64,000 bases of DNA, from the NCBI RefSeq assembly GCF_001640805.2, contig NC_066843.1, positions 22,449,742-22,513,741 on the forward strand, given 5' to 3'. This stretch comes from Lates calcarifer. Its lineage: Eukaryota; Chordata; Actinopteri; Centropomidae. Under the pieces are notes generated by a model. It saw only the letters and a list, made by a program, of their open reading frames with translations. It had not been told where the DNA came from and ran no database searches. The position numbers and the translations under genes are program-made. Of this stretch, positions 12,779 to 23,575 are shown in pieces (position 1 is the stretch's first letter; the number at the start of each line of letters is the position of its first letter).

Positions 12779-13979
12779 CATACACATAAAGTAGTGCACA
12801 TGCAGTAGATGTAACTCAAATGCCACTGTATAACTCTGTGTGTGTGTGTGTGTGTGTGTGTCTGAGACTGTGTGTATTTATACATGCATGTGTGGATGGT
12901 ATGACCTGTGTTATATGTGTGTGTATGTAGGTCAGTGGTGTTAAATGTTTATGCTGGTTGCTGTTACCTGAGCCATGGTTGTTAAGACATCACTGTGTGG
13001 CTGCAATTGGCATTTTTACCTGTCTAGATCTGTAGCTGTGTGTGTATGTGCAGGGTTATGTGTGATGTGTATGCTGCTTAAATTAAAGTACAGCTACAGA
13101 GGTAAAAGGAGCCATCTCTTGCTTGAGGTGATATTGTTTGTGTGAGTGTTGTTATCATCATGTCAATGCAATGTAGTTTAGTGAGCAGCCACAGTCTGGG
13201 TGGAACAGAATACAGACAGCCAAACAATTACACACATGCAAGTGCACAGTAGTGTAGGGCAAATGTTTCAGATTGTATGCCCAGGACTATTTTTAGCTTT
13301 TAGCTTTTTTTCCCATGTGCCCTTGAGCAAGACACCCGATCATCTGCTTGCACACTCTGCATTAGCTGTCATTTTGTTCTGATTTTCAGATCTTCATCTT
13401 TGTCTGTCAGATTTTTGAAATATTGGTTTTTCATCCAATTTTTATTTTGTTTTTTAGGAATGACTTATAAATTCAAACATTTATCTTGAAAAATAATAAA
13501 GTAAAATAAAAGAGGCGTGTTTGAAATTGGCTAACACATAAATAATGTAAATAATGTACAAACAAATGTAGTCAGTCGCAATAAAACTGTAGAGGTGTGC
13601 ATGCATACATGCACGCACACACGTCATTTCTCTCAGTCACTTGCATGACTAGAGATTTGAAAAAACACAGATTGACACAATGTCAAGCAGTCACACATGG
13701 ATGTTTGCCACTCTGCACATGAGCTTGAAAACACACACACACATAGATGCACACAAACACCCACACACACAGCTTCTCTTTCATAGGAAACAAGAGCAGC
13801 TAACCTTTGCCCTTTACCATTCAGCCTGTCTGGAAAATACCAAGCCTGGAATCGATCAGCACTCCTCTCAACCAGACACCCCACCCTCTACTCCATACCC
13901 CCACACTTCTTTATTCTCTCTAGTCACCCTTGACTTCCAACTCTCCCAGTTCTCACCCTCCTCCTCCATCATCACACAG
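11981..13979. repeat. Microsatellite-rich DNA
   Basis: Contains (TG)n at about 12001-12024, a long (CA)n at about 12719-12776, (TG)n at about 12838-12861 and scattered CA tracts to 13770. Opposing low-complexity ORFs across 12544-12885 come from the repeats. A tRNA B-box-like sequence near 12496-12510 is too isolated to call a SINE. Confidence 0.7.
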
Positions 13980-15234
13980 ACAACAGCTGTTACACTGTGA
14001 GCGTAAAGTTTTACTGTATGACCTCACACTCATACAGCTGTATTTACCCACACTGGATACTCAGGTAAGACAACATCTGACAATATTATATTATGGAAAA
14101 CATCTGATTTATGGTCATTTTTCACCTTTTTAAATTCTGAAAACATGAATGAAAATGTAGCTTTGGAGGTACAATAGGTAACAAAGTAAAGAAATGATTC
14201 TCATCCTATTCTAGCAGGATGAAACTTTGAGTGTGCATACAAAATGGACAGTGTGTGTGTGTGTCTTGTTAGCATAACAGGCATTTGTAATAATAATAAA
14301 AAATAAAGTGTATGTGGAATATAACCTGAGATGTTTGGTTTTTAGGTAAATTGCTCCACAAATCAGATATTGAGTAGCTTTTGTGAATTAATATCAGAAT
14401 TGACTGACAATCCCATTGTTTACAATTTAAAGATGTACTCAGTGATTTTGTCGTAGCATACTCATATGTCCTCTGCTGAATTTTGAGACTAACGGCATAT
14501 CTACAAAGGAAGCATTTAAGTCACCCTTTTGTTGATGTGGTTCAGTTATGAATTGTCCATTACTCGGCAAGACATTTCAACTTGTAACAAGTAATGCAGT
14601 GGTAAAAAAAAACCTGATACAGTGGTAAAGGAAAAAATAAAACTTACAGTATGATTTAAAGTTCTGGTGAAACATCAACACCACTGCATTCAAAATCAGA
14701 CCCTGAGAAAAACCTCAATCTTGTTATTAGAATGAGGTTTCCTACCACTGCACGTCTACTCTGAGATTAATCCAGAGCAGAGCTGGCAGTATCCATGCAT
14801 GCACTGTGAGTGCTTTCAGTTTTAACCAATTTATCCAGAATTTTTGACTAATCACCATCCATCCAAGATAACTGAATACATGTCCTCTTGAAACTGTGTA
14901 ATGTAGTTACTACGTGAGCACAGCTATTAGTAGCCTCCACTCCATAAATTGGTTTTAGAAGGTCTGCTGTCCACTGTATCACTGGTTAAAATGTGTGTGT
15001 GCACCTGCAGTGCTCTTGTCTCTTCTTGTTTAGCGTCCTCTTGGGTCCATCCTGTCATGACTGTCCACTCCATATAGCACTAAGGGACAGACTTGTTAGC
15101 TTCCTGTCAGCCTGAGTTTTTTAAGTCTTGGGGAACATTCAACGCTGTCGGTGAGTTTGTGACTTAATGAAACCATCGAGTGTTGAGTGTACCCTTACAC
15201 TTGAGCTCACATCAGTCTGAAACATATATGCGCA

Positions 15235-15276
<42 letters not shown>

Positions 15277-16149
15277 ATGGATTAGGATGACAGACACAGG
15301 TGTAACTAATAACATTAATAATGGCTGCATTTCATTTAGGTGTAACAGTCTCAATCCCAGTGTTGTGCAAAATAGCTCACTTATTGATATGCCTAAATGC
15401 AACCGAGCCATCGTTTTTGTTTAGTTCTACTTATGCCTTTCTCACTATGACAAATCAAAATGTCTGCTGTGAAAAAAGGCTTGTTAAAGTAGCAGGACTA
15501 AAAAATTTGTTTTAGTTACCTTTTGTAAATGTTCAAGTTAAAACAAATTTTCAAGTGATTATGGTGTTACTGTAGTACAGAACTGGCCATAGTACAAATA
15601 ATGCACCATGGCATTGGCAATGCAAACAAAATACTGTACCATGATGCCAGTCAGTGATAATTTATAGGTTAAATTATTAACCAGGTAGTCAAGAAAACAA
15701 TATGTAGATTGTATTATAAGTTAAATCATAAATAATAGATAAATAAATAAATAATGACTGTTTGTTTGCCTGTGGGTCAAAATATGTTGTGTTGTTTGAT
15801 TTCTCTTCATTTGTGCTGGGACTTGAAGTGTTAATATAAATCAGGTCTCCCGTATGCTTGGATTCCATTACTGTATCATTTATTAGGTTAAGTTGAAGTA
15901 GTTTAAGCTTGAGCTAAATTTCAGTTTTTAGTCCCGCCACCAGAATTATGTTAATGCTTTTGTGTTTTCCAGAGTAAGAGTGGAAAAGAATGACAGTGAA
16001 GGAATGCTGTCAAAGGAATACTGGCCTAAAGCTCCACAGCAAGTTACCTGTTCCTTGGTAAATGTGTTAGCCAGCAGTAAGTATACTGCATTTGTAACTA
16101 CATACTAACATGTAGTATTAACTGAAAAGTATAAATGTCATAGTAACAT
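13980..16149. other. Intergenic, only an orphan exon-like segment and a CA repeat
   Basis: 13980-14064 is bounded by a pyrimidine-rich acceptor and a CAG|GTAAGA donor, but its translation matches nothing I know. (CA)n lies at about 15238-15273. Nothing else is recognised. Confidence 0.35.
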
Positions 16150-16290
16150 CATCATTTTACATCCATTCACTCATTCATTATCTATACCACTTATCTGTTA
16201 AGGGTCGTGGGGGGCTGGAGCCTATCCCAGCTGACATTGGGCGAGAGGTTGGGTACACCCTGAACAGATCACCAGTCCATCACAGTCATC
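16150..16290 (-). mobile_element. tRNA-derived SINE, 3' part (family A)
   Basis: Reverse-orientation 3' portion of an abundant fish repeat: 'cctatcccagctgacattgg', then a GGCGAGAGG-like block, then 'accagtccatcacag'. Relatives in this window are at 18780, 41460, 42850, 47590 and 49040. The near-complete copy at 18780 shows the tRNA-like head. Confidence 0.7.
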
Positions 16291-17099
16291 ATTTTAGAGA
16301 AAAACAACAAATAATGTGGTGTTATCATGCATGATAGATGAATATACAGACTATTTTTAAAAACTGTATCTTTGAAATTGTTTTTTTTTTTTTCAGGTAA
16401 ATATTAAGCACTGCACAACTGAGAACTGAGCCTGACTGGAGATGTTGGACAGTTATGCAGGTAACAAATAAACTGTCTTTGTGTGTTAATAGTTTGCAGC
16501 TGTATTTGTGTTGGCAGAATCATCTGGCACTGTAGCACTTTGTTCAAATTAATTTCAACTGAAACTCATTGCTTATGGGTAGGCTGAATTGAAGAAGGTG
16601 ATGTGACAGAAGCTCAGCAATAAGGGCAAAAGTTGCAGTCAAATCTGATCTGCTGGATTGCTAGACACCTGTAAGAAATGAATAGATCTTATATACACTG
16701 TTGCCCAAAAAGGGGGAATTTTTTCAGACACATTCCTCTTTTTATTCCTATTAGTAATCACCTTTGACCAGGTGCAATGATCACATACTGAGTCCCCGCT
16801 ACCAATTTTGTTTTGAGAAGATGTACACGTTATCTATCAAGAATAAATCACACTGTCACAATCATTTCATGAGAAGTATATATGAACTGGATTTTTCTGT
16901 TAAAGTTTTTCGTGTTTAAATTAGATAACTTCATAAAGTTCTAAAGTTAGCTGTGCTTGCCCGTATTTTATAATGGTATAGTATAGTGTCAAGTTATCGT
17001 AATTTGTATTTGTAATTTGGTCCATAATGGTACAGTACCAAGGTACCATATCATGGAGTACTATGGAATTGTACTATCATGGGAACAACCAAATTACCA

Positions 17100-17395
17100 T
17101 GCCAGTGGTATTATAAAGGTACACATTGGGTTCCAATCCTGTCGGTCAAGAACAGTAATCTGAGGCTGAAGTGGGTACAGGCTCACCAAAACTGGACAGA
17201 TGAGGTACGCAGATGGTGGGGCCAGAATTTCACATTATCAGCATGAATCTATGGACACGGAGCACCTTTGGAAGATTCATAGCATCATTGTGCAGCTGAC
17301 AAATCTGAAGACTGTATGCAATGCAGTATATCAAAATGGAGTAGAATCTCAAAGGAGTGGGATCTATGTCTACTATATCTACTAATTTAAGTCCA
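17100..17395 (+). mobile_element. Tc1/mariner transposon fragment
   Basis: Decayed transposase-derived sequence. It shows blocks 'gaggctgaagtgggtacagg', 'ctcaccaaaactggacagatga', 'catgaatctatggacacgg' and 'agcacctttggaagattcat', in the order seen in the Tc1 family of 62820-63655. Parts of the middle are deleted and both ends are missing. Confidence 0.65.
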
Positions 17396-17403
17396 TGTTT
17401 AGT

Positions 17404-17580
17404 TCAATTCAATTCAATTCAGTTTTATTTATATAATGCTGAATCACAAGTCATCTCAAGACACTTTTCATGTAGAGCAGGTCTAGACTGTTCTCTTTAG
17501 ATTATTAGAATTACAGAGAGAGACCCAACAAATCCCACCATGAGCAGCACTAGGTGATGAAAAAAGTGTTAAAAATTACG
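17404..17580. repeat. Interspersed repeat (family B), copy 1
   Basis: Begins with tandem 'ttcaattcaattcagtttta', then 'tttatataatgctgaatcac', then 'acacttttcatgtagagc', 'aggtctagactgttctc' and 'agagacccaacaaatccc'. A second copy is at 44062-44285. This is a widespread fish repeat. I do not assign it to a class. Confidence 0.65.
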
Positions 17581-18779
17581 TATTAATACAATTTTAAACA
17601 TCCATAGGTAAAATGGAAGACATATTTGTCTGTTCAAAACCACATTCAGTACATGCATGTATGTCAAAGCATGTATCTGGTATTGGCCCCTTCATACATT
17701 TTATCAAAAGCTCGTTGCTCTTATCCTGTTTGGCTCATCAGAATTGTTGCTTCCTTTATGGTTCCTGGGGGAAAAAACCCACATGTAACAGTCGTCTACC
17801 AGAGCAGGTTTCCGGTTCACATTCATCGCTGTCGGTGGGTTAGTGTTGCTGTCAACTCGCCGGTCGATGAATGACAACCGTGTCCATGCATGACCACATT
17901 TCCTGAAGTGCTGCCTTGATCATCTGTTCCATCAATTGTTGTTTGCATCTGCCCAATTAATGAGTTGTTTGTGCTTTTTTGATATGAAATATCTTGTCAG
18001 GGAAATCTAGACATGAATAAAGAATTTGGATCAACATACTGAAGTTGTTGCATACTTTGTATTACAGTGTGAAGCATGACTCCTGCTACAGACACCTTGC
18101 ACCATGATTGAGTATGGTAGACTCATTAAGTTCAGATGTTAATCAGTTGCAGTGATTCCTCTATGCCTTAAGCATTCTGTGTTGTATTTGTGGAGCCATC
18201 CTAGCTGGACACACATTCTTGGGAGAGTAGCCACAGTACTAAATTGTCTCCATTTATAGTTTGTGTAACTGTGGCATATTGAATAAGTTTCACATCAGCA
18301 GAGGTTTTTTGTGGTTAGCACACTCAAAATGTTTGAGTGTTTTTTACGAGTCAAAGTAGCTCTGACCAGCTTTGCTGACAGAGAAAGAGAAAGAAAGAGA
18401 TTTTATAACTTCCAAATTCCAATAACTAAGAAGTTAGGTACAATTCTGTCCATTAAAGTTCAGATTTTTCGATCTTTTTGGCTGCCTTGATGCATATAGC
18501 ATTCATTTTTGCCATGTGTCTGTAGTTTATTTAATTTTATTTAATTTTATTTTTGGAATGATGTTTGTTTAAAAACTTATCTCACTGAAAGTGGAAAATA
18601 ATTAGGGACCTGAGCCTATATAAAGTAATACTGGATCAAAATTATTGTTGTGGCTAATCATTAACATATACCAGACTGTGTTTTTGTTTTCATAATCATA
18701 AACAGTGACCCTGTGTAAACAATTTTAGGGGTTAAAAAGGTTAAGATCCTGAAAATGAATGTATTTTGGCAGTCAGGGA
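17581..18779. other. Intergenic, nothing recognised
   Basis: AT-rich sequence. The overlapping + strand ORFs at 17613-17874 have no family resemblance. Confidence 0.4.
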
Positions 18780-19075
18780 TCAGGGTAGCATAGAGTCACC
18801 AGCGTATCCCAGCTGACATTGGGTGAGAGGCAGGCTACGCCCTGTATGGATCGCCAGTCCATCGCAGGGCCAACACATATAGACAAACAACCACTCACAT
18901 TCACACCTAAGGGCAATTTTGAGTCACCAGTTAACCTAACATGCATGTCTTTGGACTGTGGGAGGAAAAGAAAAAACACAAAAGCCACATGTGAACCAGG
19001 GTTCAAACCTGGAACCTTCTTGCTGTGAGGCATCAGTGCTAACCACTGCACCACTGCACTGTGCTGCTTCCGCCT
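18780..19075 (-). mobile_element. tRNA-derived SINE, nearly complete copy (family A)
   Basis: Read on the minus strand, it starts with a tRNA-like RNA polymerase III head: an A-box-like 'cagtggttagcac' and a B-box-like 'ggtttgaaccctgg' (about 19000-19060). The body contains 'cagtccaaagacatgcatg', 'tgttggccctgcgatggact' and 'cctctcacccaatgtcagc'. This is the reference copy for the other fragments of the family in the window. Confidence 0.8.
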
Positions 19076-19416
19076 CAAAACTGACTGATGAAAAGATAGA
19101 GGCCAGCTGGACGAATGGTCAGCTCTCCATACGGTAAGAGAAGCAATTAGGGGATTGCAATGTATGTGCCCCACCAGCACGCTATCATATAACACTATGT
19201 TGTATTCCTGCAGCCACTATGACTTCACATTATAATGGAAGCTGGGAGGGAATGATCACACTTGTGTTGGATATTTTGTCTCAGTGCAGTGTTATGAACG
19301 GGGGTCGGCCAGCAAGTTGAGTAGGATGTAGATCCCTTAGTTAGCATAATGGCTGCTGTTACAGTCTGTTTACTTTCAGTCAGACTCCAAAAAATTAAGT
19401 TTGAAATATATCAGAA

Positions 19417-19870
19417 TTATCCTTTAAGTTTGAATCTGAAGGCCTCAATAGAGTCAGACAGTCTGATGTCAGTAGAGAGGTTATTCCAGAGGAAGGGAGG
19501 CTGATAGGAAAAGGCCCTGTAACCAGAGGACGTTGACTCTGGGGAAGACAAGAGCCCTGTGTTCTGAAAACACAGAGAACGAGATGTAATATAAGGTTTA
19601 AGGAGATCAGACAGGTATAGGAGGTTTGAGAGGCAATGAAGAGAAGCTAAAATTGATGTAATGTGGTCAGATTTTCTGGGTTTAGTTAAAAGACTCACCT
19701 TTGCATTCTGAACCATCTAAAGACTTTTAGCACTAGCATATGGCAGGTCAGAAAACATGTTGTTAAAATAATCCATTCTCAGTGAAAGACAGGCATGAAT
19801 TTGGATTTCAGCATCTGCTGTGGACACAAAACACTGAATTTAATTGGTTTTCATTGTTTTAACATGTAAA
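19417..19870 (-). mobile_element. Non-LTR retrotransposon (LINE) fragment, C-terminal reverse-transcriptase region
   Basis: The minus-strand translation of 19417-19716 shows the usual C-terminal LINE blocks: TKPRKSDHITSILASLH, YLSDLLKPY, SGYRAFSYQPPFLWNNLS and a final RLSDSIEAFRFKLK. More diverged LINE sequence extends right to about 19870. It is of the CR1/L2/Rex kind. The exact clade is not assigned. Confidence 0.75.
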
Positions 19871-20310
19871 TTAGATTACTGTTCAAGTAAATACAGCTGA
19901 GAAATTAACGTTTGCTCTGAGTTATGATCAGGGTTGACTGATAATGTTTACTAGCCAACTGCATTATGCGTAGCAGTTCCAAAGACAGTGGACGATCAGA
20001 AGCTGGAGACCCTGCCCTCTTTCTTTTGGAACGTCCTGTGTACAAAACAGTACCATGTAATAAACCTGTCATAAGTCTGATGGTGTGTGCAGTCACACAA
20101 TACTTTGGAGTTTGTGTGTGCTCAAAGCATGGTTTTCTTCTCGCAAGCTACAATATTGCATGTGCGAGGAGAGATATTGTGCATAGAGCTGTGAATACGC
20201 TTGCAAAAATATCACGTGGCTGCATGGAACTAATTTGTGCTTGTGGCTTTTGGTATTATAATGGCATCATAATTGTACAGATAAGGAAAAGGAAACCACT
20301 GGTGTTTATT

Positions 20311-20524
20311 AAGATATCACAGGCAGGGGGCAGCACCCCCATAGCCGAACGGTTAGGGCATGTACCGCGTGCTCTGAGCAGCCAGTCCCCAATTTGACTC
20401 CCGATCCGGCCGGACCCTTACTCCACGTCACTCCCCTATGCTCTCTCCCCCTTTCCTGTCTCATTCTCACTGTCCTGTCCATAAAGGCTAAAAAACAAAC
20501 CAAGTCTAAAGATATCACAGGCAG
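20311..20524 (+). mobile_element. tRNA-derived SINE (family C) with 16-bp target duplication, copy 1
   Basis: The element (20327-20508, 182 bp) has a tRNA-like head ('atagccgaacggttagggc' and a B-box-like 'tttgactcccgatcc'), the body motif 'gatccggccggaccc', and the 3' end 'ctgtcctgtccataaaggc' plus A-rich tail. It is flanked by identical 16-bp duplications, 'aagatatcacaggcag', at 20311-20326 and 20509-20524. A related copy is at 27535-27722. Confidence 0.9.
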
Positions 20525-21464
20525 TAATAACAATAGATCTGCAAGAGCCTTGGACCTGGAAACAAGAAGCTTTTTTGGACTTTCAGTTTTATACATTAAG
20601 TAGCCCCACCTTCTTTCCAAAAAAACAATACATGCTGAAGATGATTTATAGCTGTGTCAAGATTATATGCTTTTAAATTCTTTAAGAGCTATTCAAGCCC
20701 TATTCAGGCCTCCTTGTTTACTTTATATTCTTTACGTTCTTTAAAGGCTCTGTATGGACAAATCCCAAAAACCTTGTTATTACTGACACCTGTGACCATT
20801 AAGTGAACTGCATAGTCTACATATTGGACATGCGAATGGCTAAAATTAGCCAAATCCTAGCAGCCACTTTGGCAGTCACTGTCGCATATACGACCACATT
20901 GCTATTGCGTTTAGTTTCTCTCTGTATGGTATCTTGCTTTTGATTTTCTTGCAGCTTATTTGTGTTGTCATGTTGTGTTGTTTTCTCTTTCCAATAGGAG
21001 AGCCAGCTCGGGGTTGGAACAAAGGTACCTCCATGAATCAAATACCCTGCCAATGTTAACACTAGTTTTCCCCCGACATTGGTCCAATTCACACTTGGCC
21101 AAATAAGCTTCATGAGATAAAGTTTTCTGTTTTTTTTGTAGTTGCAGTGTATGTGTTGGAGTATTTCTAGTGTTGGGGAGCCGACTGTTTCATAATGGTG
21201 GCCAACATTCCAAAGCTAACAACAGCACACTGTCAGTGCCGTAGAGGCACAGACGAAATACTTTTCTTGTGGCAAGGCACTCGGGAGTGAGCATCCTGAA
21301 AATTCAACCTGAGTCCTTTGCATAGAAATCAGTCTACAGGATGTCATAGGCAATGGAGGAAGTCAGGGAATGAATCATTTTTTATGTCACGTTACATTCT
21401 TTTCACACGTTGGCAAGAATTGTAAATTGTAATTGTAAAAACAATTGCAACACATTGTGAGGGA
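20525..21464. other. Intergenic, nothing recognised
   Basis: No coding similarity or named repeat was seen. The minus ORF at 20817-21113 has no resemblance to a family that I know. Confidence 0.4.
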
Positions 21465-21985
21465 TTATAATGTGTCTGTTACAACAATTGTAACGCACAC
21501 ATTGTAATCCCTGACAGTAATTATATATTGTAATATGGAGAGCTGAGCCTTTGCAAAGTCACCACAACTCATTTCAGCCACATTTATGGGAAATACACCA
21601 GCATGTCTTCCAACTGTGCCGAAGGTGATGATGGACAGAGGGAACTGCTGACTTGTTTGGATTTGTGAGTGTTTTCGATCCATGGTAGGTCGATGCTCTG
21701 TGCAGCTTGGAAGCGGGTTGGATGTTGTGACACTGCAGGGATGACTCCATGTCCTGGTTGGCTGTCTCTGTTTGATCATATGTTTGGAGATGGAAACTGG
21801 ATAAGCTTTCTGCGGCTCCAAAAGCCTGACAGAAAGCTTTCTGCTCCTGGGAGATAAACCTCTGTCTGAGGCAATATCACTGAGGATACCATGAAGACAG
21901 AAAACACGGCTATCCAGGAGTTCAGACAGGTTTTTAGGGACAGAAATAAAATGAGCTGTCGCTGTTGTGCAAGGGTAGGAGTGGA
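21465..21985 (-). mobile_element. Ty3/gypsy integrase core relic (left half of a split element)
   Basis: The minus-strand translation of about 21985-21860 reads AHFISVPKNLSELLDSRVF then CLHGILSDIASDRG, the start of a gypsy integrase catalytic core including the second catalytic Asp (SDRG). Further degraded integrase sequence continues down to about 21465 with frameshifts. It has the right order and strand to be the continuation of the RNase H to integrase-zinc-finger segment at 28975-29712. Confidence 0.75.
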
Positions 21986-22214
21986 TTTGGCTATCAGCAA
22001 ATAATTACACATTTTGAAGGATATTATCAATATTTAATATGTAGAGTTATTCATTGATATTAATAGAAGGTGAGAATTACGAGACACCACTCTATTACTG
22101 GGGGCTAATAGCTGAATAAAGAACACAGTCTCAAAGTGAGTGTTTATCTGTAAGGGGGAGGCACTGGGGCACTTATAAGGTGAACACTGAAAGATAGAGT
22201 TCAAGTACCGACCA

Positions 22215-22505
22215 TCATGGGTCGGCTGTGGCTCAGGAGGTAGAGCAGTCGCCCACCAATCAGAAGGTCGGTGGTTTGATTCCTGGCTCCTCCAGTTCGC
22301 ATGCCAAAGTATCCTTGGGCAAGATACTGAACCCCAAATGTTTGTCATCGGTGTGTGAATGTGAATTAGAAAGCAACTTTGTGTAGTGTAGTCATGTGCT
22401 GTATGAATGTGTGTGTGAATGGGGTGAATGTGATCTGTAGTGTGAAGTGCTTTGAGTGGTCGAAAAGACTAGAAAAGCGCTACAGTACAGTCCATTTACC
22501 ATTTT
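22215..22505 (+). mobile_element. tRNA-derived SINE (family D), copy 1
   Basis: Head 'ctgtggctcaggaggtagag' (A-box-like) and 'ggtggtttgattcctggctc' (B-box-like), then 'tatccttgggcaagatactg' and a tail ending 'gcgctacagtacagtccatt'. The second copy is at 34555-34860. It could be mistaken for a tRNA gene but cannot fold as a full cloverleaf. Confidence 0.8.
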
Positions 22506-22666
22506 ACCCAAACCAGCTGCTATTGCAGCACATTTACACAAATAATCACTAACAATGGCTGCTTAAAATATAATGGAATTTATTAATAACAGCAATATCA
22601 CTTATAGCCAATATTACATTTACAAACATCTCTTTCATATATCTACAACTTCAGTCTTAATAACTA

Positions 22667-23415
22667 CAGGTGCATCTCAAATAATTAGAATATCATGAAA
22701 AAGTTCAATATTTTTTGTCAGTTAAATTAGAAAGTGGAAATTGTACATATTCTAGACTCATTACATGTAAACTAAAATGTTTCAAGCATTTTTTTATTTT
22801 AATGTTGATAATTACAGTCTACAGCTAAGAAAAACTGAAAATAACGTGTGTCAAAATATTAGAATATCTCATTTGGAGTTTAAGTAAATCACTATTTATG
22901 CAGTATAAATACCATGAATCTTTCTGGTTCAGTACACACAACCACAATCATGGGGAAGACTGCTGACTTGACAGCTGTCCAGGAGACTCACATTGAGATC
23001 AATGTTGAAAGAGCTGGCTGTTTGCAGAGTGCTGTATCAAAGCATATTTATGGAAAGTTGACTGGAAGGGAAAAGTGTGGTAAGAGCAGCCTTGAGAAGA
23101 TTGTCAAGCAAGGTCGATTCAAGAACCTGGGCGAGCTTCACAAGGAGTGGACTGAAGCTGGAGTCAGTGCATCAAGAGCCACACACACAGATGTGTCCAG
23201 GAAATGGGCTACAAGTGTCCCAACCAAGTACTGAGTGCATAAATGAACATACTTTTCAGTATAAATCCTTTTTTTGAAATATTCTAATATTTTGAGATAC
23301 TGTATTTTTCACTTTGTGTGTAATGAACCTAGAATATATGAAAGTTACATTTTGAATTAAATTACAGACAAAAATGAACTTTTCCATGGTATTCTAATGT
23401 TTTGAGATGCACCTG
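22667..23415 (+). mobile_element. Internally deleted Tc1-like element with intact terminal repeats (MITE-like)
   Basis: A 749-bp element with about 40-bp imperfect terminal inverted repeats starting CAGGTGCATCTCAA, flanked by TA dinucleotides at 22665-22666 and 23416-23417, the Tc1/mariner target duplication. The + strand holds the transposase N-terminus (start near 22950, MGKTADLTAVQ, then helix-turn-helix blocks AGCLQSAVSKH and LTGREKCG, then FKNLGELHKEWTEAGVSASR). It then jumps directly to the C-terminal PTKY and stop. The entire DDE catalytic domain is gone, so it could move only in trans. Confidence 0.88.
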
Positions 23416-23479
23416 TATTTTACAGTAGTCAAAACAAGTCAACAAGCATATAACATATGTGGTATATGTGTGGCTGTGT

Positions 23480-23530
23480 GTGAGAATGTGTGTGTGTGTA
23501 TGCTAGGTACATGTCAATTTGTGTGTGTGC

Positions 23531-23572
<42 letters not shown>

Positions 23573-23575
23573 GGA
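23480..23575. repeat. (TG)n(GA)n microsatellite
   Basis: A TG-rich tract followed by a pure GA tract at about 23551-23572. Open frames on both strands here are artefacts. Confidence 0.85.

Noticed and set aside
12544..12885. Several overlapping ORFs on both strands
   Set aside because: They read through a (CA)n/(TG)n microsatellite, giving Thr-His or Cys-Val runs.
20327..20400. tRNA gene
   Set aside because: A-box and B-box are present, but it is the head of a SINE with body, tail and target duplications. The same applies to 22215, 27535, 34555 and 49041.
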